A stretch of DNA of 64,000 nucleotides, taken from Adiantum capillus-veneris. Its lineage: Eukaryota; Streptophyta; Polypodiopsida; Polypodiales; Pteridaceae. The stretch spans positions 34,490,396-34,554,395 of the forward strand of contig CM043960.1 in the NCBI GenBank assembly GCA_014529385.2, read 5' to 3'. Both the position numbers and the translations under genes were made by a program. Below are positions 42,071 to 55,342 of this stretch, piece after piece; the first letter of the stretch is position 1, and each line of letters opens with the position of its first letter. The notes beneath the pieces were generated by a model. That model was not told the origin of the DNA, did no database searches, and saw only the letters and a program-made list of their open reading frames with translations.

Positions 42071-44340
42071 TTTACCTCATCCAACACTATGCTAAAAATC
42101 CAAACAACAAAGGAAAAGATATTGTGACTTTCATTAGAGTTTTATCTTGTTTGAGCAGATTTGAGCCAAAGCCAATAGTTCTTCCTATCAAAGTGGTAAC
42201 AAGAGCTCAAGCTCAAGCAACCAAAAACAACCAGGGGCAAACAAGTTAAAACTTCCAAAACAAACCAAGACTAAAAGCGGGTGAGTGAGGACTTAACAAA
42301 AATCATGGATATCAAAAAGAGATTGAATAAAATCCAAGAGGTTGAAGGAGAAGATGTCCTTAGAGACTAAACTAAACCAAACAAAGGAGCAACTCCAACG
42401 TGAATGACAAAATAAGAAAAACACCAAAGGAGTGAAGGAGTCATGAAAGACTATATCAGGTGGATCAATCTTGGTTGAAAAAGTGAACGAGCATTTAGAT
42501 GCTATGCCAAAAGCCTACAAAGCAAGGCTAAAAAACAACCAAATACTAGAATAAAGATTGTTGACCTACCCGTATCCTAAAATCAAACAAAATGGAAGCA
42601 GATGTGCGAAAAACTCATAGAGATAGCTCAAGCTCTAATGGATCTTGAAACATTAAAACTCCTTGAGCAAGTAGTATCTATGCCAAAAAAAGAAAACACA
42701 AGCGCACTAAAAGAAAAAAAAAACTAGTGAACCAACCAAACAAAACGAAGAACCATTGGATATGAGGATCATTGCGAATACAATGGATGAAGCCAAATCT
42801 CATGAGATGCCACCAATTCCTAAAGTAGACAAGTTGTGGCCACAATCATTGTATAAAACAATTAAAAACAAAAAGGATGGTGGTGCCACTCTACAGTCAG
42901 CACTAATCCCTGAGGTCAACATGGATCATGAGATGTATCCCGGGGATATACAATCCTTGTATGGAGATTTAGAGAGAGTAAACCAGCAACCTTAAGGACT
43001 CTACCTTCCTTTCTAAGGGAGCGTGGGGCAAAATACAGGATGAGAATTGCGCCATCTCAATAGAATCTAGGTCCACAGATGAAGAGAAAAAAAGCCTACA
43101 TGATGTGATGTTGTTCCCTGTAAGATACACCATTACTCTCACCAAACTTCTAAAAATCAGACCACACCTATGGAGACAAATGAGCATAAACTTGGAAAAA
43201 AAGGGGTCCCTCCACATGAGAGAATGGCATGAAATCATGGAAGCAACTCAACCAGAGAATCCCAAACCAAAGCCTATACCAGTGAATAAGGTGGGTAGCT
43301 ACTGTGAAGAAGAAGAAGAAAACACCACCTTACCACTAGAGTTATTATAATGTAAACCAAGCTCTAGTGGAAGATTTTGGTGTAACTATGGATTTCAAAA
43401 CACAATTTCCTGCTTGGTTGATGAAGGACGCGCATGTTTGGATGTGTGGAGCCTAAAAAGGAAAATTGTATCCTAGAGTGCTTGATAGAGGATAAATAAT
43501 ATGTAAAAGATCCATTTCTAGAGAAGTTATTTGAAACCTTTGGATGGAAATAAATACTAGCGACTCTAGATGTTTTAGTAAACAAGGTAATCCCACGATA
43601 TTTTGTGACAAAGATGGTTATGACATTATGTCTTTCCAGATGGTAAGTGCTACCTTGAAACCGGAAGAAGAGACCAAAACAGCAAAAACCAACGAGACAA
43701 TCAAGCGCAAATGAATAGTGGACAAAGTTTCTGGTTTAGATCTTATTGACAATGATGGAGAAGAATTTGATGATTCACTGAGAGATGACTTACAGAATGA
43801 TACTGTAGGCATGCTCTCTAGTCGCTCAAAAAATAAAAACGTGCCAAAACAAGACGAGCCAATCTTGTACATGTTTCATAATCAAAAATTGAGGAGACCA
43901 AAGAGATATCAAGTGAGACAAATGAGAAAACACAACAAAACCAATTTGAGAAACCAATGCCTAGATTGATAACTGAAACATGTTATCTCATGCTTGTGGG
44001 AGCAGATGACAATATCCAAGACAAAATAACCAAAACCACTAAAATGACTTCTCAAGCAAATCCAAAAAAAACAAAGCAGAAAGAAACCTAAGGACACAAC
44101 CAAAACATCAACTAAGATGTCCAAAATGGAAGGAAAAAGGGAATACCAAAAGCTAAAATGGATGCTAAAAGAGTTTGGACAACTGACATGGAAAGTGAAG
44201 AGGAATCCACTATGGAAAAATTTGATGCACCCTATCACTACAAGAAGTACACCATTCCAAATGAACGTATTTTGACTGAGCAACCAATGAGAGAACTGAA
44301 ATAACCCATAACATTATATGGTGGGCCTGAGAACGCAAAG
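42071..44340 (+). pseudogene. Element D: decayed gag-protease to RT linker
   Basis: Lys/Glu-rich and acidic fragments in all plus frames (42756-42995, 43105-43350, 43718-43969) with many stops. No protease motif could be placed with confidence. Composition and position fit the region between gag and RT. Confidence 0.45.
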
Positions 44341-44349
44341 AGAAATGGC

Positions 44350-45180
44350 CTAGCTAAACCAAGAGAAGAACCGAGGCCGGCTTACATAGCCATGGATCTT
44401 ACTGAAGAGGAAGAGAAGATTTTGATAGCTATTGTCAATCAATATAGAGATGTGTTTTCTTGGTCTTGCAAAGATCTTAAAGGAGTCAATCCAAGCATAT
44501 GTCAACATACAATACCCCTTAAGAGGGATGCTAAGCCGCACATACAGCATCCCTATACTTATAATGAAACATTTTCCAAGAAAATCAAAGAAGGGATGGA
44601 TAAGATTAAAGAGGTGGCACTTATCTATGAGAAAGACCACACAAAGTGGGTGATGCCAATTGTGGTAGTACCCAAAAAGAATGGTAAATTGTGAGTGTGT
44701 GTAAATCTCAAACATGTGAACACTACCACAATTAGAGACAACCATTCTTTATCTATCACGAATCATGTGATTCAGAGAGTTTGTTGCAAGGAAGATTACA
44801 ACTTTCCTGATGGCTTTTTATGCTACAATCATCTCATAATAAAGCTAGAGAATCAACACAAAAGGGACTTTGCCACAGAATGGGGCATATTTGCTTATAG
44901 GTTGATACCCTTTGGGTTAACCAATGCACCTACCACATTCTAGGGGGTTGATGAGTCATGCATTCATGGAGCATCTAAGACAATTCTTAGAGATTTATAT
45001 GGATGACCCATGTGTGCATTATTTACGTAGAGATGAACATGTCAAACACCTAAAAAGATCTTTGAGAAGTGCAAAGCTTATTGCATTTGCCTAAACCCTG
45101 AGGAATGTGTCTTCATGGTAAGACAGAAAGATTTTGGGGCATATTGTGTCAAAAAATGGCATTTCCATAGATCTTGAGAA
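44350..45180 (+). pseudogene. Element D: reverse transcriptase remnant
   Basis: Starts with the lead-in IAIVNQYRDVFSWSCKDLKG and H-TIPLKRDAKP, then WVMPIVVVPKKNGKL, a stop, CVNLKHVN, and RLIPFGLTNAPTTF. The Asp-Asp box is at about 45000 (FLEIYMDD in a shifted frame). The motifs are those of Tat/Athila-like Ty3/gypsy RT. Multiple stops. Confidence 0.75.
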
Positions 45181-45600
45181 TAAAATTTGAGTGGAATAAA
45201 GAATGTGAGAAAACATTTCAATAGTTGAAGAAGAGGTTGACTTCGCTCCAATTTTGAAAGCTCCTGACTGGAGCAAGATCTTCCATGTCCACATAGATGT
45301 GTCGACCTACATGATTGGATGCATCTTAGCACAACCTGGAGAGAACAATATGGATTTTCCAATTTGTTACTCCAGTCGCGACAACTCAATAGTGTAGAGA
45401 AAAATCACACAACCACAAAAAGACAAGAATTGGGAATGATCTATGCCGTTAAAAAGTTTAGCCACCATTATCTTCTCGTGAACAAATTTGTATTTTTTGT
45501 GGATCACCAAGTACTATTGTACTTAGTGAATAAACCATGTAATATTGGCTGCATAGTTTGATGGTTCATTATAATGCTTGAGTTTGATTTCTTGGTATTA
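45181..45600 (+). pseudogene. Element D: RNase H remnant
   Basis: Fragments KIFHVHIDVSTYMIGCILAQ, FPICYSSR, TKRQELGMIYAVKKF and VFFVDHQVLLYLVNKP follow RNase H order, with frame changes. The next 600 bp (to about 46200) contain scraps such as FIDGWIYKQGKDKIL that may be the linker to integrase. Confidence 0.65.
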
Positions 45601-46199
45601 GTTAAGAAAGGGACTACTCAATAGAGGGTGGACCATTTATCGTGATTAATCAATGGAAAGTACCTCTCAGAGTTGACAATATGACCTATCAAATTTGTAT
45701 CTCTTTAACATTCAACTGGTACCTAGGTGGAGCAAACATGTGATACCTTTGCTCACCATTGGCTCTCTACAGATTGAAAGGCAGCCATCAATCATTGAGA
45801 AACCATTCTCGTTTTTATAGACGGATGGATATACAAGCAAGGGAAGGACAAAATACTTAGGTTATGTATCGAACCATTCGAGAAAGAATTGTACTTGAGA
45901 CAAGCTCAAGTACAAACGATGGGGTTTCACCCCCAATGTAAAAATGTAAACGTATCAAAGATTGATGATACTTGGCGTTTTTGGGCCTCATATGCAAAAA
46001 ATTATATGACTACGTTAGTTCATGTGAAACTTGTTCCATCGAGATGTCAATCAAATATGCTCACTATTTAGGAAAATAAAAGCAGCCAAGTGGGGAAAAT
46101 ACATAGTGGATTACATTGAACAAGGGATCTCGTCATCAAACTTGAGAACATCCATATTACATTCAATCCAATATGAAGAGCAAAAATATGTAATCATTA

Positions 46200-47263
46200 A
46201 AAATATCCTTTATTGGAGAGGGATCAACAACAACTTGAGAATTTTGCATTGTAGAGAATGAATACTTATTGATTCTTGAGCAAGCACATGCTAGACCCAC
46301 AAGGGGTCACCTTTTGGCTGACAAAACCACAAAAGAAATACTCCTTGCAAGCATTTAGTGGCCTACTCTCTACATGGATGTAGAGAATTATGTCAAACGA
46401 TGTGACAATTGCCAACGAACGAAAGTACCAATGTGCTGCGATGAAATGCTACTAGGACTAATGATGGGTGCAAAGGCTTTTTCCAAGTGGGGGATAGATT
46501 ATGTTGGACCTATCTCACCACCGGCATCTCAACCAAATGGGTGGAAGCCAAAGCAACACAAAATAATGATGCTAGAATTACATTGCACTTCTTCTATGAG
46601 CACATTTTCACTAGATATGGGCACCCAATTGAGATAGTGAGTAATCGGGGGACTAATTTGATCAACAATATGGTTGCCTACCTATTGCACAAATTTATGG
46701 TGCTTCACGCAAAATCAGCACCATATCACCCTCAACCAAACGGGCAAGCGGAGAGCACAAACAAAATCCTATGCAGAGTGCTCACAAAAATTGTCCAATG
46801 AATCAAGAGCCAAGTGGGATTAGAAACTACACTTAGCTCCATGGGCATTTAGGGTTTCATACAAAACTCCATTGAATACGAACCCTTCAATTTGGTTGTT
46901 CTTGCAACCGTATATGCATAGAAACAACAAATGAAATAATTTCATGACCAACTCATGATCAACAAAGAGTTTCAAAAGAGAGATTATGTATTAGTCTACA
47001 CCTTGAAGCAACACTCCAAGAAACTAGAAAAGACAGGTAATGGCCCATTTGTGATCAACAATATATCATCAAGTGGCAACATTAGAGAGAGAGGAGATGA
47101 ATAACTGGATCAATGGTTGCAAATTGAAGAAGTATCATCAACCTCTTACCATGGAAATGTTGGAGAAGATTCATGAAGCCAAAGAACGGAAGCATAAAGC
47201 TCAAGCGATACAAGTACAAGAAAAGGAGGAAGCCAGATTGTGGATTTTAAAGCGCAAAGAATG
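46200..47263 (+). pseudogene. Element D: integrase remnant
   Basis: The zinc domain (EQAHA near 46275, then GHL, then ENYVKRCDNCQRTKVP) and core (AFSKWGIDYVGPI, IEIVSNRGTNLI, YHPQPNGQAESTNK) are recognisable. The second catalytic Asp is Asn (S-N-R-G-T) and frames shift near 46540. The C-terminus (INGCKLKKYHQPLTMEMLEK) ends where element E's LTR begins at 47264. The rest of D should lie beyond the window. Confidence 0.75.
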
Positions 47264-47531
47264 TGAGAGGTACTCCTTGTCGGGGGTCTATGCACAAAAT
47301 ATACAATTTACACTTTTATACAATTTTCAATATACATCAAAGTTGCAAAAGCATTTGCATAGGGGAAGAGTTTTCAGTGTGCCCGACCAAGCATGGAGTT
47401 TGGCTATGAGGCGGACTGCATCTAGAGGTACCTGGTGACTAGTGCTACCCATGAATGGGTGTTATGAATGAAAGCGTACTCAAGAAAAATATAACATTGT
47501 GAAGGGTGAATATATGTGTACACCACATTGC

Positions 47532-47534
<3 letters not shown>

Positions 47535-47601
<67 letters not shown>
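47535..47601. repeat. (GA)n microsatellite in left LTR of E
   Basis: About 67 bp; the orthologous tract in the right LTR (58488-58576) is about 89 bp. Confidence 0.95.
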
Positions 47602-47603
<2 letters not shown>

Positions 47604-49638
47604 CACGGAGACATGAGAAAATGACAATAGAGAATCTTTAAATGCCCCATCTAAATGAAAGAGGCAAGCATGTATTAATGCAATGACAAAATCTGGGTAT
47701 ACCATAACATCAAAAAGTTTATGACAAAATAACTAGCAGAGTACCGGACCCTGTGTAGGGATCGGCCTGTCCACCCATCCACTTCTGCTCTACTACGGAC
47801 AGAGAGAATTTCACTTCACCAAGAGCAATCCAAACACATCCAAACTACCTCAGCCACACATAGGCTGAGGCCGCTTCGCCTCCCTCCATGAACCCGAGCT
47901 CTAAAAGGATCCCAAGTACTAGTAGGTGGTAGGGTATCAACACCAACCATACTAGTTTAGGCACGACACCTCTTTGATGCCCACCACTGGATGTTTAGGT
48001 AAATCCAAGGAAAAATCCCCGACGTGTTAGCCATGAAGTTCATTCAACCCCCGATGCACTAACCGTGTAGATGAGCCTAACCAAAAGAAGAAGATCTAGA
48101 CAACACCCCCAATCCAGCAAAGCCCCAGGTCAACGACCCTTTAGTCTAAGGCTAAGCAATATAGGTGATCCTAGTCTTGTAGCGACGCTTCCATGAGAAA
48201 CATAACACGTGAGTCCAATCACAATAGCACTTTCCATATGCACAAACAATCTTTTCCAAGCAGTTAGACTGTATAGGGTCTCTACCCTTACACGTCTATT
48301 ATAAACCATCTAGATCACTTTATGATCCATTCCCAAAACCATAAACCATAATCCAACTGCATCACACGGGCGAGCACTCCACCCAACTTGGGTGAGTCAT
48401 GACCAATCCTGCATAACCATTTTAGAACATAACATGGCTGCAAAAATTTCGGCAGTATTTCGGTAGCATAACCATATCCAGAAAGAAAAAACATGAGCCA
48501 CACCGGCTTACACCATCAAATCACAACCATAATCCCTGAGGGAATCTCAACCCCTAACCATAAATCATAACCACACTGAACTAACTCCCACAGTCACTTG
48601 GAGTTTGACATAACCCCTGCAATATAACACATGCAATCAGTCAGAGTCCACACACATATGACCCTTAGGACATGTTTCTTTCATGCATGAAAAGAGTCTG
48701 ACCATCAACTAATCATGATATAAAAATCCAATTTTGATAAAATCCAACTATGCAAAGTTGATGCATCACATCTGCACTTCACCTCTCTAGCACATAGAGC
48801 TAGTTTTGACCTAGAAAGGTGGAAAGCAGTCATAACCATGCATATGAGGCATCCACATCAATACATGAGCTCCCATAAATTATATGATAACATTCCATCA
48901 CCATAAGCATGATGAAAAATAGCTCCGACCTTTAGGTCAACCATAAACCATAACTTCACACATATGCAAAAAACAATTTTTTTCATTTTTGGGAGCATGC
49001 AAAAAATGAAAATGAAAATATTTGACCTCAAACCAATGCATCAAGGTCAGCTCCATAATATAGACTATCACTCTATCACATCACTTTACCCATATGGTAC
49101 TCACGCAACAAACGATAACCCCAAAAGAAAGCCACTTTAATCATATTTGCCTATGTGGTTCGGGATGCTTAACCATGTACTCTCATATAAGTTTATGGAA
49201 AAATAGTTGAAATAAACTCATCAAAACAAACCATAAATCATACATAAACAACTCTGTTAACTCACGACGTCATATGGTACCCTCCCTTGGTAGCACCCCT
49301 ACACGTGTAGGCAAAACCGGTTATGAAACGATTAATAACTCGCATTCCCGAGGTGATAACGAAGACCTAAATTCACAGAAAATTTTCTCTGGTATAAAGG
49401 GTTCGGGCTGATTCATAATGGTTTTTAATTTATGACCAAAACAGTGTTCCTACCACATCTATGGCGTGAAACGAAAAGCGCTTTTTATGCATGCACGTGA
49501 TCATAAACGTATAATGTGCATAAATCAGCGTGTTAAACATGATGAAATAATCATGGGGTATACATACTCGTTTAATCCATACGTGCACTCATATACGAAA
49601 AAACAATCACCGAGAGGGTGACGACTCAGAAAAACGAC

Positions 49639-49693
<55 letters not shown>
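49639..49693. repeat. (GA)n microsatellite, second tract in left LTR of E
   Basis: About 54 bp; its counterpart at 62857-62880 in the right LTR is only about 24 bp. Confidence 0.95.
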
Positions 49694-49698
<5 letters not shown>

Positions 49699-50018
49699 GG
49701 TGTGGAGTTTAGAGCTTCTCACCATGCTTTATAATCAATTAGGGACTGTCAAAAGGCTTCTTACCTTTCCGCAAGAGAGCGGTGATGAGAGCTACGTAGA
49801 GGTATCCTCCACAAAATCTTTCGGAGAGCACGTACACCATGAAACGAGAGAGAAGATAGTAAGCAAATAGAGAGAGAGTATGCTTCTTCTTCTTCATCAT
49901 CTTCTCGAGAGAGAAGAGCTTATGGAGATGGTGATGAAGAGCTTGCACCACTCCGTGTAATAGATACGTATAGCCTTGCGGTAGTAAACGCAACAGATGG
50001 ACTGAGCACTCTATGTCA

Positions 50019-50027
50019 ATTTATAGG
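50019..50027 (-). promoter_or_regulatory. TATA box of E LTR (left copy)
   Basis: Minus-strand CCTATAAAT, conserved in the right LTR at 63199-63207. Confidence 0.45.
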
Positions 50028-50867
50028 TTCTGCAACTACCGGAGTGTGCCCCGAGCTACAGGTAGTGCTATTTCTCAGCCTAGATTAGCCTCATGCTTTG
50101 GGAAAAGACTAGTGTTTTCTAAAAACATGGCACAGCTTTTGGTGGTCAACTCTCCCACTTACCATGCAATTTTTACAGCTAAATTGATTATCTAAACAAT
50201 ATCTGGTCAACTAATGGAAACCGTAGCTAGACTATGACGCACCCTAATGTCCCGACATAATTATGGCTTTCCCGTACTGCCCCGGTGTATTTGCGGTACC
50301 ATTTTTCATAAAAATAATTCCCGTAAAAATCTCGTTTGGTCCCGTTTTTGCTCCGGTTGATCATTTTTAATCCGATGGAGACTAAAATTAATATTTTTAT
50401 GTTTAAGTCATCATAAAAAGCACATTGCTTTTCAAAAACGCCAAAAAGCATAAGAAGCTACAAATAGAATAAAAAGGAAAAAAAAGGAAAATTTTCTAAA
50501 ATTGAACCACGGGTTTCCCTCGTCCCCACTGGAATAAGAAAGCGGACTCACTTTTCACTAAAAAACACTAAAAAATCATGCAAAACTAAAAATAGTGTGA
50601 AAAGCACTCAAAAAACAGATTTTTACAAAATTGAACCATAGCTTCCTCGGAACATGTAGATCAGGGATCTGACCTTGATTTTTACCAAAGAGCACATAAA
50701 AGCATAAAAAGCATGAAAAAACTAAATATAGCGGATGTTTCCAAAACTAAACCAAACGTCTGTCTAACCTACTGGAACATGGAAACGACTTTGCTTTTTA
50801 CTTTAGACCTTCCAATACTGTCAATCAAGCATCTTAAGTCAAAATTTTGCAAAATAGATATTGAAAG

Positions 50868-51300
50868 CTATTTTTCTTTTTTTAGAAGAGACACAAAAAG
50901 TGGGGATCTTACATCCTCCCACACTTGAAAAATTCGAGGTGTCCTCACCCTCGACATGAAATCTGGATAATTTAGTCTCATTACATCATCACGTTCCCAA
51001 GTGGCATCTTCCTGAGGGTACGTTGACCATTTAACAAGGTGTTCAATGATGGTCCGATTACGTAGAGGCTTGATTCTGCTCTGAAGTATTACTTTGGGAT
51101 ATACTTCAAAAGTTCTATTAGTAGAAGTAGATAATAGAGAATCATCAAGAATATGTTGCGGATCAGGTACATACTTCTTGCGTAACCCGACATGAAAAAC
51201 ATCATGTACCTTTATGTGTGGTGGTAACAAGAGTCTGTAAGCTTGATCATTAATCCGCTCTCTGTGGTTACAAAAGGTCCACAATATATGGCACTTAGCT
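50868..51300 (-). pseudogene. Element E: integrase C-terminus and chromodomain
   Basis: The frame encodes AYRLLLPPHIKVHDVFHVG and then a chromodomain (VILQSRI, LRNRTIIEHLVKW, YPQEDATWERDD, LNYPDF). It stays open through the polypurine tract (50914-50923) and ends 46 nt inside the 3' LTR. A frame change at about 51300 separates it from the integrase core. This places E among chromoviruses. Confidence 0.8.
50914..50923 (-). promoter_or_regulatory. Polypurine tract of element E
   Basis: Minus-strand TGTGGGAGGA directly before the LTR start TGTAAGATCC. Confidence 0.7.
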
Positions 51301-52110
51301 TCTTACACTTACCCATTTATAAGGAACTATGTTTGGGTTTTACCCACAAAACAACCATATCACCCTCTTCAAAAAGTCTGACAGATCGTCTTGGGTCAGC
51401 ATAACTCTTCCATCTATCTTGAGCAGTCTTAATATCCTGTTGTATAAGATCGGTTTGTAGTTGTATTTTATCCAACATTACTTTGGATGCTTGAACTCGT
51501 ATGAGAGGATCTGTCCATTTGAGTGGAGTAAGACACTCTTGTCCATACAATGCTTGAAAAGGTGACATTTCAATTGAGCGTTGGAATGAGGAATTGTACG
51601 TAAATTCAACCAAATACAAATATCTAGTCCATTTACTTTGCTCATGCATACAATAAGCTCTCAACATGTCTTCAATGATTTGATTTGTTTTCTGCCTACC
51701 CATAAGTTTGAGGATGATAAGCAGTACTAAGAGCTAATTGGGTTCCTGTAGCTGAGAATAAGGCTTTCCAAAAATTAGAGGTGAACTTCGCATCATGATC
51801 AGATTATTCGTCGAGGTAAACCGTGATACATGAAAACACCTTTCATGAGGACTTGAGTTGTATCCTTAGCCATTAATGTTGTCTTGTTTGGAAATAAATG
51901 GGTCATTTTTGTAAGCATATCAACAACCACAAAAATAGAGTCATATCCCAAAGATGTAGGAAGTCCTGTAATAAAATCCATGGATATCCATCCCCATTTC
52001 ATTTGTGGAGCATCAATGGGTTGAAGCTTACCAGGGTATCAAATTCATTTAGCTTTAATACGTTCACATGTTAAGCATCTTGTAACATAGTTCAACACAT
52101 CACGCTTTAG
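51301..52110 (-). pseudogene. Element E: integrase zinc domain and core
   Basis: Recognisable zinc end (NYVTRCLTCERIKAK), a stop, then WGWISMDFITGLP, VVVDMLTKMTHLFP, VFMYHGLP, and in another frame [16 protein letters not shown] and YHPQTYG, stop, AENK; then IIEDMLRAYC and SPFQALYGQECLTPL. At least two stops and one shift; the catalytic residues themselves appear present. Confidence 0.78.
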
Positions 52111-52317
52111 TCCTGACCAAAATAAACTCTTTCTTACAGTAGAGTAAGTCTTAATTTATCCTAGATATCCTGCTATAGGTATATCATGAGCTTCTTGTAA
52201 TATCTAAATGCTTTTTTGTGCAATTATTTAAGTTCATCAAGTACTGGATTTTTAAGTAATACGGGTCATGAGTCATACCTTCTTGAATAAGGTAATTTAA
52301 AAACAGTAGTAGAGTTT

Positions 52318-53520
52318 GTGACAGCCGCTACAATACTCTTTCTACTTAAAGCATCAGCCACAAAATTTTCCTTCCTAGGTTTATATTCAATTCCAAAATC
52401 ATATTTGGATAACAACTCCATCCATCTTCATTGCCGCATATTAAGGTCAGGTTGGGTGTCTAGATCCACTTTGGGCTTTTATGGTTGGTATGTAGTTCAA
52501 ATCTCCTTCCAAGAAGATAATGTTGCCATACTTTAAGAGCATGCAACGACCAATAATTCCAAGTCATGTGTAGGATAATTTAGCTCATGTGTATACGTAA
52601 CTTATGAGACTAATAAGCTACTATTTTTCCTTCTTGAGACAAAACGCCACAAATTGCTTGTCCACTTGCATCAGTGTGATGAGCACGGTGAATGTCTTTG
52701 AGAAGTCTGGAAGCTGTAGTATTGGAACATTCATCAAAGCTTCTTTGAGTTTCTCAAAACTAGCTTGAGCACATTCATTCCAAGTAAACACTTTAACCTT
52801 CTTAAGCGTATTAGTCAATGGGGATGCAATCTTAGCATATCCTTCAATAAATGTACGATACCATCCTATCAAACCAAGAAAGCCACGTACTTTTTGTACT
52901 GATTTTGGTGAAGGCCAAGCTATAACAACTTCAATCTTACTTGGATCCATAGAAACACCATCCTTGGATACAAAAATCCCAAATATTCCACCTTATTAGT
53001 GAAGAAGGTACATTTGCTACGTTTGGCGTAAAGTTGATTTTGGCGGAAAAGTTCAAGTACTCGCCGCACATGTTGTTCATGTTCTTCTCTGCTCCTTGAG
53101 TAATCCATGATATTGTCAAAGAAGACAAGAATAAAATCATCAAGATGCTCTTGAAATATGTCGGTCATGAGATGATTAAAAGTTGCAGGAGCATTAGTAA
53201 GTCCAAAATGCATAACTGTAAATTCATAATTTCCAAAACGTGTATTAAATCCTGTCTTTGGTATGTCCTCCTCCTTGATTCAGATTTGGTAATACCCTGA
53301 CTTAAGATCAATCTTTGTGAAGATAGAAGCTCCATGTACTCGGTCAAGTAGTTCATCAATCCTTGGTATTGCATACTTATTCTTGACTATTATGTGGTTC
53401 AATCCACAATAATCAATACAAAGACGTAGAGTATTATCCTTCTTTTGATTAAAGAGAACATGAGTACTACATGGAGAAATGCTAGGTTGAATGAAGCCTT
53501 TTTCAAGAAGTTGAGTTTAT
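52318..53520 (-). pseudogene. Element E: reverse transcriptase and RNase H
   Basis: From high to low coordinate: [32 protein letters not shown] followed by a stop, FGLTNAPATFNHLM, then LVFFDN where the second catalytic Asp is Asn (codon 53112-53114), GFLGLIGWYRTFI and, near 52350, NFVADALSRK of the RNase H end. RNase H is heavily decayed between 52400 and 52620. Confidence 0.8.
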
Positions 53521-53601
53521 TCTTCCTTGAGTTCCGCAGATTCAGGTACTGACATTTTGTAAGGTCTACGAGAAGTTGGTTGAGAGCTCTTGGAGTAAGC
53601 T

Positions 53602-54189
53602 CTATTTCATGATCAACATCACGCTTGGGTGGTAACTATGAAAGTTCTTTGGGAAATATATCATCAAATTTATTATCCATTCGGGTTCAGGTGAATCTAT
53701 CTTCTTCTCCTTAGGGTTAAGATTTACTATGTAAATCCTTTCATTCTTCCTATGATGCTTCATAAGTTTGGTAAAGTTTACTAGTCTGAGCTTAGGCTTC
53801 CCCCGTTTCCCAATAACTGTAACCCTAGAGTTTTGGTCGTTTTTGAAATTCAATGAAGCATCTTTATAATGTATGTGAGCATCATTGGCTTTAAGCCAAT
53901 CCATTCCTAGAATTCCATCATAGATTCCTATGGGTAAGACTCTGAAGTTTGCAAAAGTATTATAACCACCCAAAACAAAATTCAAGTTATCCATTGAAGT
54001 AGAGGATTTAACTTTCCTACCCGTAGCTAATTCTATTGTAAGGTCTGTATCAAGGTGTTCAGGCAAAATGAGGTTTTTGATGCACCTAGGAGATATGAAA
54101 GAATGTGTACTCCCTGAATCAATCAATAAGGTAAAATGGTTATCTTGATACTCCATTGGGTTTTGAATAACTGAAAATTTTTCATTCAC
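53602..54189 (-). pseudogene. Element E: protease
   Basis: Open for 195 codons with the intact active site FTLLIDSGSTHSFIS and the C-terminal GILGMDWLKANDAHI signature. Downstream it shifts frame before RT. Confidence 0.82.
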
Positions 54190-54239
54190 TACCTCATGTT
54201 CAATTGCAGCATGAACATATGCGTTTGCCTGATTTCCTT

Positions 54240-55342
54240 CACCTTTAGCCCCTTAAGCTTTGTTAACTTGAGGTTTTCCTTGAGGTCTTTGATTTCCTCC
54301 TCTCCTAGACAAGGTTAACGATTAACATTCCCATTGTTGTTATTGTTGGTAGGCAATCCATTTCAAATAAAAGATGGATTGCCTGGTCTAAATTTCCCTT
54401 GGTTTTGAGGTTGTCTCTGGTTTTGGTTAAAGTTTGTTGATTGAAGTTCCTCTGAACTGCCGATAGTCTGGGCCTAAAATTTCTAAAATTCCGATTTGGA
54501 TTGAAGTTTCTATGTTCATAATTGTCCACCAATCCTGTGAAGCTTGAACTGTTAAATGGATAATCCTTGGATTGATGACTAGGATCAAGACAAGTGTAGC
54601 ATAAATGACCCTGTTTAGCTTTCATACATAATAAGTTCTTTCTACTTTGTTGTGGATTTCAAGACCTTTGTTCCTCCTCGAGACGAGGTCTTTTGATTTC
54701 ATGAACAAGAACAGGTTCTGGTTTTCTCTTTCTAGTAATAGTAAATAACTTTATTTTCAATAGGTTTGCCTGCATCAAGGATATCTGTAAAATTGGTAAG
54801 ACAAAGAATCTGACGTCTAGTTTTCATAGGATTATGTAACCCTGACACGAATCGAGCTACCTTGACCTCTTGAGTCATCCCTGCTGGAGCATACTTAACA
54901 AGAGTCAAGAAATGTTGATAGTATGATTTCAAATCTTTGGCTCCTTGAGTACAATCAAGAAACTCATTCATAGGGTCTGAATGATAGACTTTGTTTTGAT
55001 AGTTCTTCTTGAGATGGGTGGTTTTAAGGTAATCCAAGTTGCAGCATTAGGATCAACATTGTTTTCTGTGCAATGGTCTCTCCACCAATGCTTGGCTGTT
55101 TTCTCTAGTTTGAACTTAGCAATGATAGCCTTGTTTACAGCTAACGAATGAGCCAAATCAAAGTAGTCATCCATGCGCTCAATCCATTCTTCAAGAACTT
55201 TGCCTACATCTTTGCCTTCCCCGCTAAAATTTCCAAGTTGAGACTTGCAAAGCATAGCATCGATGTCTCTATCAATGATGGAGTGTTGAGGAACAATAGG
55301 TGTATTTGCGTTAGCAGCAGCCGCATTTTCTCTAGGAGGCAT
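54240..55342 (-). pseudogene. Element E: gag
   Basis: Starts MPPRENAAAANANTPIVP at 55342. Core motifs: LEEWIERMDDYFDLA, KFKLEKTAKHWWRDH, and in another frame MNEFLDCTQGAKDLKSYYQ and VARFVSGLHNP; then a knuckle CYTCLDPSHQSKDY whose last Cys is Tyr. Frame changes near 55000 and 54680. Confidence 0.78.

Larger units (their letters stand above)
47264..50913 (-). repeat. 3' LTR of element E (3650 bp)
   Basis: Plus-strand limits TGAGAGGTAC...GATCTTACA; homologous to 58221-64000 throughout. It holds (GA)n at 47535-47601 and 49639-49693 and a minus-strand TATA box (CCTATAAAT) at 50019-50027. Several 60-90 codon ORFs recur in both LTRs simply because the LTRs are homologous; none has a recognised product. 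Confidence 0.85.

Noticed and set aside
44232-44245. CACTACAAGAA as a CACTA transposon end
   Set aside because: It lies inside coding-like sequence of element D (Y-H-Y-K-K) with no subterminal repeats or partner end.
48315-48503. ORFs conserved between the two LTRs of E (also 49739-49993 with 62995-63189 and 50227-50451 with 63427-63699)
   Set aside because: Shared because the LTRs are homologous; lengths and ends differ and no protein family is recognised. A dN/dS test would be needed to reopen this.
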